Assembly: GCF_030704535.1 (NCBI RefSeq)
Contig: NC_081821.1
Span: 3,487,001-3,551,000, forward strand
DNA length: 64,000 nt
Reading direction: 5' to 3'
Source of the DNA: Vitis vinifera
Lineage: Eukaryota > Streptophyta > Magnoliopsida > Vitales > Vitaceae
The first letter of the stretch is position 1, and each line of letters begins with the position of its first letter. The translations under genes were made by a program, and so were the position numbers. Under the pieces are notes generated by a model. It was not told the DNA's origin, did not search any database, and saw nothing but the letters and a program-made list of their open reading frames with translations. Of the stretch, positions 24,059-36,466 are shown in pieces.

Positions 24059-27000
24059 TTAGCATTGGGCAGCTGCTGTAGCCTTGCAGACAGGGCAACT
24101 ATTTTTCTGCCCCAGCCATTGCTTTATGCAGTCTATGTGATAGCCGTGCCCGCACTCCAGCTTTCCCATCTCATCATCTGCTTCATATTCCTCCTGTATT
24201 TATAATTAAATGTAGCGGAAGCAAGTTAACTAACAATAACTAAATAACAGGAATGCAGACCCAAATAAGAAGAAAATGAACTCAGGGTGAGAGACCGATA
24301 TGTTGTAAACCCACCTGACAAATGCTACACTTCCAATCCAATTCTGTAGGTAAGTGTGCTGACAATTCATCCAAAATTGAGAGTTTGCTTTTCCTGAGGC
24401 AGCGACCAATCTCATCTTCTTGCAGTCCTGTACTCACATACCCGATTCGATCACCAAGCTCAAGCAGTTCCTGTTTGCCCCACCATGAGTAGGAGAATTG
24501 TATCAACATATGCATGCAACTAATTAGAATGAGGGAAGATGTAGTTCTGAGGGAAAACTACATACCTCATATGACATGTTGTCAACATCTAGTCTCCAGT
24601 CCCTGTATCGGTCATGTCCATTTGATCTTCCTCCCATCAAGAAGTTGCTTTCAAACAACACAATCTGCACCCAGCCAGTACTGATTTAAAATGTGTATAA
24701 AATCCCATATGAACTCAGATATAAGTTAAGAATTCCTTCATATTGTTAATCCATTAAGAATCCCAAATTAGCCTCCCTATTTTTTTATTTTTTTTTCATA
24801 GGGAGCCAAATTAACTTCAGAATAAAATGCCTAATGAAAAGCTTAATGGACAAGAAACAAGTGATAGAAGCTTCTATAGGAAGGTGGATAAGCTAAAAAC
24901 TCACTAAACGGTATCTTAATTTTGACCTAACTTTTAATCAGCTATCAGAAACACTTCGGTGCATTTGGTTGTCGGCCTTGGAAAATCCCTCTTCGTTAAG
25001 TCAGAACTAATAATACTATGATCTTCTCTTTTGGATTTTCCCAGTCCTCCAAGGTAGGAAGCAGGGTTCTTTGTCATTTGTGCTATAGCCACATGACAAT
25101 TACATCTTGTAAGTGGAAAAAGATGTTTATTTATATGTAAGTCCTCTAAGAGGAAACAAGTATTTATGTGAAAAAAATAGAGAAAAACAATAATCATAAA
25201 TGTTTGTAGGCTGTAGTCACACATCAAGCTATTTATGACTATCTCATAGCTCTAAAGATAGCCTATGCAAGATTCCCAATGTTATTGGATAGCACATAGC
25301 CAACACTTACCTAGATATTAAATGTTGCAAGCCCTTGATTTGCATCTGAAACCAAAGTCTATATTGGATACATTAAATGCCAACTACATGTACCAAAGAT
25401 TAGAGTTCCCTTATTTAACTAAAGCTCCACGAGTCCAAATCAAGTCAATAGTTGCATTTTCAATCACATCACGTCACATCATAGCTAACTTCATGTACCA
25501 CTATTCAGAAAATGCATTAATCAGTTTTCAGCATTACAAAAATTGTTCTCTAATTATTCTAATATTTTTTAAATTAGAGGTAAATTTTCAATCAAATAGA
25601 TCTAACCTTACTCCATCGTGTACAATCGTGTATAGCTCAGTAATTAAACCTCACAAAATTGACAAACAGTTCCCAAAGAAAGTGCATCGTTCCTGAATAT
25701 TTCCAAGACATGCTTCATCTTTTCTTGAATATTGCATCACTCAAATTTATTGTTTTCCAAACCTATTTCCACACTTCCAACAGAATTTCGTTCTAGCCAG
25801 TGTTTCCTGACTCTTTTTTTTTCCCAATTTAATCCTAAATCTGAAATTACTTCAGGCATCAAACAGCACACCCCTCATGAAAAGCATAACTAGAGTAAAG
25901 CAGTGAACTTACCTATGTAAGTTCTCTCTTCCTTTCTTTCCTTCATTCTTTCCTTGTCAAAGTTAAAAGGACCAAGAAGGGGAGCTTCAGCAAGTCGATG
26001 TTTTAAGATCCATCCAAATTCTAATAGATAAAGCCATTTCCCTTTCGGCAGCATATATGCAACTAATACATGAGTTTATTAGCTTTCTATTTCACATATT
26101 GATGACTAGGAAATGTTTCAAGATGCTACAAAGGAATTGATAAGAATAACCTAATGCACACCCCTATAATTTGCATCACAATAAAAAAATTGTCACACTA
26201 TATACAGAGAATCCCTCAATATTTTGTTCATGCAAGAGATTAGTATCTCGTTTATGGCCTGGGAATGCTCAGTGTCAAGCCCTCTAAAAGCCAGCAGATG
26301 AAAAGCCTTCATATGCTTTAATTGCTACAATTGTTTCCACACAACTATAGAATGATCTGTTTATCTCACAGTTACAGATTCTTCTTTCTATTCTTGTTGG
26401 AGTAAGTATCCCAATAAAAATTCCAAGGGGTTTAGGTACAGTGAAACTGCATCTAGTATGCTAGATCCTAAGTAGTGTTACTGTTAATCCGACTCAAATC
26501 CAGGTGTCTCAACAAAGACTTGTCCTTACTTCCTAGGTACAGCTACACAAATCCCTTTCACCATTCTGCTTGATCCAAGGCAAAATCTGCTAGCAAATTG
26601 TTAATTGGTGTAATTTCTCACAACATACACCTACTATCTTTGTGGTCTTTTGTCCCATCAATGTCCTACAAACTTTTTGTCTCAAATGCTATAATAAATG
26701 AGAGAATTGTTAAAAGCGTCCATGAAAGTATAAGTTGAATTGTTTTAGCAATTTTCTACTATGGAGTATGGGCCATTTGGTTGCCAGGAAATCAATAGGA
26801 AAGGAAAATTTGGAATTTTAAAACAGCTATACCACCCTAAACTGCTCTAAGATTTTAGGGTTCCATTTCTTTTCCTACAATCTCACATTGATAAAATAGA
26901 TCATTGAAAACTAAATATCATTGGTGAAGGAGATTAATTACAAGCCAGAAAAAATGCCACATTTATAGCATGATTCTCTTCCTTTGGTTGCTGCACTTCT

Positions 27001-29507
27001 CCTCCTCCCCTCATGCAGTAGATAAGTATTTGCACAAGATCTCAACAACATGCCATGAAGAAAGACATCTGATTTCAAACAACGCAATCACTTAATCATA
27101 GTGGTTCCAAAACATATAAGCTTGTATGGCTCAAAGATTCAATCAGTAGAACCCTCCTAGCAAAGCTTCAAACAAACAAGTAGGGATGCCTATGTGTGCG
27201 CAACAGAGAGAGAGAAGGTTGGGGGGGGGGGGGGGGGGGTTGGGGTTGGGGAGAGAGAGAGGCTTTCAGAGAGATTCCATGTATTCTATGAGTTCCTTAC
27301 CATGTCAATAGCCAATTATTGGTTATTGAGATTCATAAGCAATTTGGATTAGTATTTAGGGTATCCTAACAAGCATGCATCTTCATAACAACAGCACTGA
27401 AATTACACTCCAAAACAGTGAAATTTGGATACACGTCCAAGGGATCACACCAACAAGCAAGGATCCAATAAATCATTCAGAAGGCATTCTCTGCAGTCGA
27501 TATTATATTCAGAAAATGTTAACAGGAAGAAGGAGCTTTTAATCATTTGTCTCAAAGGGAAGCATGGCTAACACAACTCAACTCAAATATAGGTACTTTG
27601 TGCTTTAACAGCAAGTATGCCCTAGAAAAGATGGTGTGCAATTACACCACTAGCATTACTTTGGATATATTTCATTCTTCCAAAACAGGACATTATTCAT
27701 ACAGAAAAGCTGTATGGTTTACCAAATAAAGCAAACTCGAAAATCAGGAGACCGTGTGCTGTTTGCTGTCATAAACTTGTTTTCTAAACTTTATGGAAAA
27801 CTAAGATAAACATAATTGAACTGAGGGATCTAAAAGGGAATTGTATCAAATTATGGAAGATAAGAGAGTCTGAAAAACTAAATTGTAATTGAGAATAAGA
27901 AATGTCTAAATGTTGCAAATAAAATATTAAGAAGATGAATATAGCCATACCTCTGCAAGCCCTTCAGGTGAGCGATGTCGAACATGACGGTAATATCTAG
28001 GCCCAAACACATCTGATCCTGGGCGCATCATTCCAATGGTAGGGTCAGAATCATGAAAAGAGATGTGCTCAGAGTTTGTTGCTCGCCTTGTAGGGCAAGA
28101 AGCTCGCTGCAAAGGCAACACCAATAAGGAAACTTCAGAATAAGGTAACAAAGTCTCATAGATCATTGACAACAAAAATGCTGGTTATCAATTTCTTATT
28201 AAAACAATCTATAGACACCAGAAAATCAGAGCACCAAACACAAGGATAATCAGCTAAAAGGTCTAGACTATGAATCAAATTCAATGATGAGTGATAAAGA
28301 ATGAGCCACTCCTGGTTTAAAAAAACGGAATGAAACCTTGAAATTCTAAGGAAACTACAAACCCAGATTGGGACAAAGCTAAAAGAAAATAAAAATAAAA
28401 AAGTATCTCTATCAAGATTTCAGAAAGCCTAACTGAAGTGGTTGATTTCAAAAAAATAATAATAATACACAAAGGTAAATCCAAAGTCACTCGATGAAAA
28501 TTAAGAAAGATGGCATCAATCTAACAAAACCCTAAAATTTCCCCAAATAACTAATCAGTCCTTACCAAGAAATAAATACAAAAGAAAGCTAGAACAGTTC
28601 AGACAACAAATAATTAAATTAAAACAACAGCAGCAGCAGCAAAATAACAACAAAGTACTTCATCTGATTTCAATTAAGCAACTGACCAAAGCCAACATTT
28701 ATGTGGGTAATCCAGATCACCCACCAGAATAGGAAATTAACCCATATGCAAGAAAATCAAGAAGGAAAACCAAACTCTATATTCCAAACAAGGAGATATA
28801 TTTCTAGAATCCACCAACAATATCAGAGAGATACACAAGAAAATCAATGGAAGAACAAACCCATGTTCTAGAAATGAAGATGAGCTTGGCCTCCACCACA
28901 TTCATATAGTATGAGAGAAAAAGAGAGAGAAAGAGACCTCCCTCTGGTTGATCTTGTCTCCATCAACTTTCCCTCTTCCCGAAGCAGGCCTTCTGGCTAC
29001 AACACAGTCAACAGACGCAGCATCCGCAGAGAACCCAATTCCAGGAGCGCACCAAACATCAGGAACAACGCACTCAACAGAAGCCGCAGGTGGGTTTGGC
29101 GCCACCGCATTCACCCCCTTGTTGCCGCTCTTCTTCTGCTGCTGCTGCTGCTGCTGCAAACTCCTCTGCTTCTTCTTCCTCACCTTCTTCGCCTGCCAAT
29201 CTGCCGACGTCCGTATCACCGCCGGCACCGACACCTGAGACGACGCCGCACAGCCCAGCCCCCTGAACTTGGCAGATGCGAAGTTCTTCTTCCTACCACC
29301 ACTAGTGTTATTGCTGCCCTCATTGGTGTTGGCGTTGGTGTTGGAGAATGTTGACAAAAGCAGAGAAGAAATAGAGGATTTGCAACGAGTAGATTGAATT
29401 ATAGAAGGAATTTGTGGGTTTGGATCTGTGTCTGGGATGGGTTGGCTTCTGGGTCTCCTCAATCTAATGTGCTCTGCCACTGTTGAGCCCTCTGCAACAA
29501 CAGGCAT
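24059..29507 (-). CDS. RING-H2 E3 ubiquitin-protein ligase, about 371 aa
   Basis: Minus-strand exons in transcript order: 29507-28938, 28106-27951, 24664-24566, 24470-24315, 24193-24059, all phase 0 with GT-AG borders. A C-terminal C3H2C3 RING (about residues 321-362) reads KCSICQ / EEYEADDEMGKLECGHGYH / IDCIKQWLGQKNSCPVCK, split by the last intron. This is a zinc-binding E2-docking fold, so the role is ubiquitin transfer. The N-terminal half is low-complexity and basic, with a seven-Gln run encoded by CAG repeats (about 29135-29155) and a KKVRKKKQR cluster that may be a nuclear signal. In-frame codons upstream of 29507 contain no ATG, so that ATG is the start. From memory it resembles Arabidopsis At1g73760/At1g17970. 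Target unknown. Confidence 0.9.
24665..27950 (-). other. Intron 2 of the RING-H2 gene (3.3 kb)
   Basis: AT-rich with no supported gene inside. It holds a run of about 18 G (27222-27239) in a GA/G-rich patch. Short open frames at 24934-25227 and 25322-25696 have no recognisable domain. Confidence 0.7.
28107..28937 (-). other. Intron 1 of the RING-H2 gene
   Basis: About 830 bases, A-rich on the plus strand, with a short CAG repeat near 28627-28640. Nothing else seen. Confidence 0.7.
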
Positions 29508-32500
29508 GATTGAACACAAAAAACACAATTTCTCTCTGCGAAAAAAGAATAGACTTGAGAGCTGAGACCCAGAGAGAAACAGAAATCAAATATAACAAAG
29601 AGATTTACGGAATTCGATTCTGTAAAGCTAGTGGAGAGAACGGATTTTGATTAGCTTTAATGGCAGAGCTTGCTGGTGGGGTTTGGGCTTTTCCTTCGAT
29701 TATTTTCTTTCCCCCCTTTATTTTTTCTTTTATTTACTTGGTGTTGGGTTTGGTGGGGTCAGGTTTGTCTTCTTGTTGGATTTGTGTGAATAGCCATGAA
29801 ACAGCAGTCTGAGACTTCTGGCATCTACAAATTTATTAACTTTTGCTTTTTTCTGTTTGCTTTTTATGCTAAATTGATGCCCACTCTTCCAACAAAGTCT
29901 GCTACAGTGCCTTCAACAGTTCCCAAATTAAAATAATTTCAAACCAATGAATACATTTCAAAAACTCATCAATGGACTTTGCTCTAACTTTTGTATGTAT
30001 TTGGAAGCAAGCTCATGGCTAAAGGGAAAGGATTGGTTTCATGGAAAGCAATGGGTGGGTATTGGTGGACACTATTTCAAATGGTCCCATTTAGAAATGG
30101 GGTGTCTTGGGATTACAACTATCATCTTCTCAGCTTCTAGCAACTGTTCCCTTACTGGTAAATAGTTGTAATCATGTGAAGAAGTCTAATTTTGACCTAA
30201 AATGTGTCTTAAGTGCAAAACATCCTAATTGTGGGGCCTATGCTTCACATTTTTGTTTTAGGTTCTATTTATGGTCACAGACTCACAATCCCATTTCCTG
30301 GTTCACAAAAGACAACATAATATAAAATTTTAATATAAATTTTATTCAATTTACAAGGGTTTTTAATTCAATTACATTAAATTATCATAACTTATTAGGT
30401 GTCCATTTGAGGCAGATACATTCAATCCTTGGTCAATACAATGAATAATCTCTTTGCAGAGGTTCCAATCAACATTGGGACACCCAACAGAACTTAGTCA
30501 TGAAATCCCTTTTAAATAAGATACTTCTGACTTAGATTATGGTATGTTTTTTATTATTTCATGGACATATATATGTTTAGTACATGAAACCTAAAGATGG
30601 TCAAATGGCTCACGCGTGTGGATGCCATTGCCCATGGCATCAATCATCATCCAAGGGGAGTGGGGGAAATTTTTTTTTACAAATAGAGAAAAATGTGCTG
30701 AAAAGCATCAATCAATCAATCCATCAATCAGTGGGTGTTGAATCTTGTAAAGAACAATAGGGGGGTATTGGTGAAAAAACAATATCATGTGAAGACAACA
30801 CAAAAATGCACCTACAACTCCCACTGAGAGTTGTTAGGGAATAGCATCAAAAGTCTCAATGGGATGGCAGTTTTCCTAGGGATGTTCTCCCCATTCTAGG
30901 GCGCGTGCTTAGAGTTTGGCTCATTGAACAAAGAAAATCTTGCCACCTAGTATCGGAAAAAAATGGAATACAAGCAAGGAAACGAAAGAGGAGTCAGATA
31001 GGTATTCAAATTCAACTTCGAATTGTCAAATGGATTAAAATTATTTCGATTTAATTAATTTTTTAAAAAATAAATATTTTTTTACTATTTCATTCATTAG
31101 TTTTATGTTTAAGGTAAAACATTTTTACTAAAAATAAAAATGCACCTTTTGAGTCATCTTGAAAAAATATAAATTATATTTTTTTTCGTAAAAAAAATTG
31201 AATTACCTTCTAAAATGTCTAAAACTAGATTCATTGTCTTTGTTCAATAAAATAATAAAAATCGATCCCATAAGTCAATCCATTTTAAGTACCTAAACCT
31301 AACTTTAATATTTTTAAAATAAAAATAATTATGCTAAAATATAAAATTATTATTTTTTATTTTTTTTCTACTAGGATAATTTCACTCTTTATAGTTTGAA
31401 CTAAATACAATTAGTTTTCATTCATTTGAAAATCCGTTAAATACCCTGAAAATAAATAAAGATATAGAAAAAATAATAATAAGAGAAACATATAATAAAA
31501 TTTAAAACCAATAAAAATTAAATGTATTTAATCGACCCTCTTTATTAATATTTTTATTAAATATTTATATTTTCTTATTTTACTACTAAAGAGGAAAAAT
31601 GGGTGACAGCTTTTCGTTAAGATTATACTTACAGTACATTTGAAAAGCATAACCCATTATTTGTGGGGTCCTGATTATTATATTTTTGCTGACATGAAAG
31701 ATATTTTTATCATTTCATTGACCATTGGCTTAGTGAAAAAACAGGGGTTGATTGGAGGGAAATCCAACCACTGAATGACTTGTGAATAAAATAATATTCA
31801 CCAACCAACCACTGTTGGATGGATATGTTCATATCAAAATATGGGATTTGAGTTATCCCATTATCATCATCTTTTGGACCTTTAGTGTTGGTGATAAGAG
31901 ATGGGCCAAACTTCTACTTTTCCCCAAATAAATGCCCCTAATTTCCATTAATTTAAATAAAAAAATATGTAACAATCATAAAGTAACATAATTTTAAAAT
32001 TGTTAATAATATAAATAATTTCCAAAAGGCATTAAAAAATTTACAAATCATGGGAAATTCCTTCTCTACTACCCTTTGTAATTTTTTTTTTTTCTGGTTA
32101 AAAGGCAACAGAAAAAATTAGTCTTTAAAGACATCTCCATAAGCATGTGTAATTTTGGTATGTTGACTTTCTTAAAGAATAAAAAAAATAATAATAATAA
32201 TAAATAATAAAAATAAAAAAAAAGGTTGGAGATAAGGACTTGGAATTTAACTTTGCTTGAATCAAAGGAATGAATTTAGGCATCTGTCAACTAGCATATC
32301 ACATGGGTTGGGGGTGGCAGAAAATGACTTCATCATGTCCTTTGTTACCATATTAGGTGAATAATTTCTTCTACTTCTTTCCAAGCCTGTTTCCATTCAC
32401 ATTCATAAAGTTAAAACTTCTGTTCTAAGTTCTAACCCTTGACAAATTTTTTATATTGAAAGGCCACTTTATCCACATTCCTCACCAATAAGTATTCATT

Positions 32501-34359
32501 AAACCAAGGGTTGGTGCTAATCTCCAACATGTCTTTCAACCTGAATACAACCCAATTCAAGAACTTGAGCGCCAACATTTTCTTATGGCATGCAGCATTC
32601 CGTTCAAAGTATGAAATGAAACCAACGTGCGAGTCGGTGTCTTCTGAGAAAAGTACAGTTCTATGACCCGCCAAAGCAGTCTTTGAGCTTTTCCCAAGAG
32701 AGTAGTAGTAGCCCAGTAGCCTCCAAGGTTGAAGACGACCAAATAGGGTTTATGGAAATGAGTGAATTATTATTAAAAAAAAGAAAAAGCTGATTACTAC
32801 TTTTGACTTTATTTTTCTTTGCTTTTACTCATCCCCCCTCCCTTCTCTACCTTTGAACTGTTTGTTTTTTCCCGAAGACAGTTTATATTATTATTCTGTC
32901 ACTCTGGGTTTTGCGCATAGCTTTGGAATTAAGTTAACACTTAAAAAATTTAAACCCTTTTTCATAAGAAAGGTATTTAATATTTTAAATATTTCTAACC
33001 TAGTTTATGCAGAAGAATCAAGATTGCTTATAGTAGTTTATAAGTCTGACAACCTTTTTTATTTTTTTATTTTCTATTGCAAATCACCATTTTAATTCTT
33101 TTATAAAGAATTAAAAAAAAAATGCAATCATTTACTTCATGCGCGAGGTATTTAATTCAAGTTGAGTGTGACTCAACTCAAAAAATAACAAAAGAAGCAT
33201 CTTGTAGTTATTCATTTTAGAAGATGCGTTATTAGGTGTTTTATTTTATTTTTTCCATGAGATCAAAATAACAACAAATTTGAAAAATGATTTTAGAGTA
33301 TGAGTTGGGTCGGGAAAGGGTCTCTCTTTCCACAAAGACTTAGGTGACTTTTGTTTTTTTGACTTTTTATTGAATATAATTTGTTTTCAGAATTTATATG
33401 ATTTGTTTTTTTACTTTTTTATGATTTATTATAAACTTTATACTGAATAAAAAAAGTTAAAATATTTAATTTTTTTTTAAATAGAAAAAATAATATATTG
33501 ATTTTTCTTTACTTTTTAATACTTAATAGAAATAAAATATTATAAAAACAAACAACCTAATTTTTAATACTATTAAATATTAAATTTTTATTTAGAATTA
33601 AGTAAAAAAACAAAAACCACCTTCCTATTATAAAAAGATGGGTGGAACAAGTTGAAGAGTTCAAGAGTTGTATGTAGGGTTCGACTCATTATTTTTCATT
33701 TTATTTTCCCTTTAAATTTTAAAAGTCAAAGAGCTTTTTATACTGTCGACTCACAAATGGGCTTGAAAAATGTTCTGGTTTTTCATTTTCTTTCTTGAAA
33801 TTCAATGTTTCTGATCATTGAATGATATATTATTGTATGACATTTCACAGGATTCAAGCATTCATGTCCTTCATTTATGAGAAAAGTAAAGTCAAGATAT
33901 AAGAAAAATATACCATCACTCCTGTGAGCTTTTTAAGAATGGGGAATTGGGAAACAGTGGGACCAAAGTCTTTAATAATAATAATAATATTTTTTTAATA
34001 GGCAAAGGAATATACTAAACCCAAAATAAATGTTGATTCCAAAGGCATAATTATAATAGAGGGAAGAACCTCTGCACTATCTTCAGCAGTTAATTCAACA
34101 ATAACTGAACCCAAATCTCATGGAATAACATTCACCAGATTTTTGGGTCCAAATCAACAACATCCTCAGCCAATTAAATATTGGGTCAGCCTTTGGTTGA
34201 TGAATAGTCCTTTTCATAGAAAGATGTGACAAAAAATATAAAGAATTTTATGTTAAAGGGACAAGGAGGTGGGGTGGGGGGGAATTTTTATTCTAGGAAA
34301 AGAAAAAATAAATGATAATATATATATAATATTTGATTTTATAATGAAAAATAAAAAAA
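29508..34359. other. Intergenic DNA (4.9 kb) upstream of the RING gene
   Basis: It starts with the RING 5' leader and promoter. A CAATCAAT/CCATCAAT simple repeat lies at about 30708-30730, and AT-rich DNA runs through 31000-31600, 32180-32225 and 33300-33700. The only coding-like signal is the decayed fragment at 32432-32742. Confidence 0.5.
32432..32742 (-). pseudogene. Decayed fragment of an unidentified protein-coding gene
   Basis: Two minus-strand frames overlap. One (from 32742) reads NLGGYWATTTLLGKAQ; the other (to 32432) includes LAGHRTVLFSEDTDSHVGFI, then FLNWVVFRLKDMLEISTNPW and FNEYLLVRNVDKVAFQYKKF before a stop. The composition is that of a real folded protein (balanced, with Trp and Cys), unlike nearby random frames. 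A frame change between the pieces and the lack of further exons suggest a gene fragment or retro-copy. I do not recognise the family. Confidence 0.45.
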
Positions 34360-36435
34360 TTAAATATAAGTTAAATTAGTTAGAAATTTATATATTTTTA
34401 AATTATTTAATTTTTATATAAAAGAAATGAGTTTGAAATATGCCCAACACTAATTTATTAAGTTTTAAGTATTTTTGTAATTTTTCTCCACTTTTAAAAT
34501 TATTTGTTTTATTTTATTTATTTTTACATTTTTCAAAAACCAAACATAGCTTAATAAATAAAGACAAGAAAATGTTAAAAGAATTTTTTTCCCATTTTCT
34601 TTTTAAAAATTTGGAAAAAAGTTTAGAAAAAAAAAACCTTAATTTTCCTGTATATGATTAAATTAGATAAATGTCTGCAAAGTTTTAATTGTTTAGATGA
34701 ACAAGTTGAAAATTCACCTAAATTTGAATTTTTCTGGATCAGATGTTGCATCAGAGTAGTAGATTTTTTTTTGTAGTTTATCCTCTGCTCCAGGTAAAGC
34801 ATTGAAAATCTGCAAGAAGGTGGATATAATTCCAAATTGGGCTTGGATCTTGGGCCGGCTCAATCCAACTTGTAGAAAGCTTTTGGAGATTTTAATTTGT
34901 AACTTGGCTTAAGCTGACACCAAAACATTCACTCCAACCCCATTGCTAGCATGTCCAATTAGTCTAATAACTCAACTAATTTGAATTTTATTGCAAATTG
35001 AATGGGATAAATCAGATTGGATTGGACTGAGACAGATGTTTTTTACATTTAGGTTGATTTTTCTTGATTTACCATAAGCCATTCCTAGGAGTAAAAATGG
35101 AATTCTATGATGGGAAAAAGTTTCTTTCTAATAAATAAGAGCTTAAGCAAAAGAACAAAAAGGTCAAAATGAAGAAGGCCTAAAACCAAGAACACAGCAT
35201 AGCAAACACAAACAAATGAGATCAACCCACCCAAAAAAAAAAACACAACAAATAAAGAAGAATACAAAAACAATTGGTTCTGTTAACTTTCAGGGATGGA
35301 CCTGTTTGTAACTGAAGTTGATGATGAACGTGTGAATTTCCATCGGAAAAAGTTCCACCACCAGCTTTTCTGGATGGACAGGTCCTGTCCTCAACACACT
35401 GGATTTTTTTTTAGCAGAGCCTTCTACTTTCCAAACCAGTCTCTTCTTCTCCATCTCTGGTCGATCTTGCTTAGCAGATAAGGACATCCTGTTATTTTGA
35501 TTATCTAAATGGCATGGCAAAGCAGATACTAAAAGAACAATTGGATAGTATATTGTAAGGAGACTGAACTATTGCTTCTACATTCCTTCTTCTCTGGGAT
35601 TTCAGCTCTATGCTTTGCCATGACTACGAGATCCATGTCCTCCCCAATCTTGTATTTGAAGCACCAAACCAAAATAAGAATTTTAGAAAACTATGGATGG
35701 GTTAGAATTGTGTGTGAATGGAGAACTTAAAGCCAGTTGGTGATGATGCCTCAGCCTTTCATCCAATGTCATAGGAGCATCCAGATTCTTTAATATTTTA
35801 GCAAAGGATGTAGACCATTTGTCTTGTTTCAGTTCTTTGAAAGCAATTTAGTAGGAAAAATTTAATCCCATGATGATTGAGAAGTTCCTTCACATGAAAG
35901 CAAATTTACTAAGAAAAATGAAAAAAGAAAGGAAAGTAGTTTTCAGAAAAATGTACCAAAAAGAGCTTGAAAATATTTCATATCAGAAAGCAAGATATTT
36001 CATATGTTCTACTTTACCAGTGAACTTTATAACATGAGAGAGGGATTGAACAAAACTTTAAAGCAGGTAAACTCAAGAAGGGTGACAAATTTTTTCAAGG
36101 AAAAATTCAAGAAACAAACCAAATACCTTATACATCAAATACCCTGAACAAGTGTGCCAACCTGAGGAGAACTTTTCCTTCACCCATTTCCTGCAAATAT
36201 CAAAACAAAAATCTAACTAGGAAGTGGAAGTCGCCTCTCTATCTTTAGCTACTTCTTTGGAATATTATAAACAAGAAAAGATCTACATATAGAATCCTTC
36301 CAATAACAGTTTCCATTTAAGAGTGAAGAGTTTAGCTTCACAAGGGCAGCTGGTGTTTTCACTGCCCTTTCCTTCTTAATGAAAGAAGACATACAGGATG
36401 CAACGGATAAACTCTGCTTTAACAAGGCTGAGAAA
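34360..36435. repeat. Segmental duplication, copy A (pairs with 38760-41378)
   Basis: The same order of blocks occurs in both copies: TATAAAAGAAATGA..., GTAGTTTATCCTCTGCTC, CCAAATTGGGCTTGGA, TGGACCTGTTTGTAACTGAA, GAGGAGAACTTTTCCTTCA and AGTGAAGAGTTTAGCTTCAC. Identity is high but imperfect, and similarity stops just after AACAAGGCTGAGA (about 36433 here, 41377 in the other copy). Copy A lacks two insertions seen in copy B. Confidence 0.85.
35290..36190 (-). pseudogene. 3' remnant of a duplicated alpha-mannosidase gene (three last exons)
   Basis: Remnants match the last three exons of the intact GH38 gene at 40331-47753: last exon at 35504-35290 ([16 protein letters not shown] ... VVELFPMEIHTFIINF), previous exon near 35650-35585, and the one before near 36190-36143. 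Against the intact copy the last exon has lost one base near its start (CAGAGATG became CAGGATG), and the next exon has missing bases and substitutions. No upstream exons follow: similarity ends at about 36433, just outside the neighbouring gene. It cannot encode a mannosidase. Confidence 0.85.
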
Positions 36436-36466
36436 AATAGTACATACTATTTCGTAAGGTGGCAAG

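Noticed and set aside
28911-29354. Plus-strand open frames opposite RING exon 1
   Set aside because: Arg/Leu-rich translations of the reverse strand of a CAG-repeat-bearing exon.
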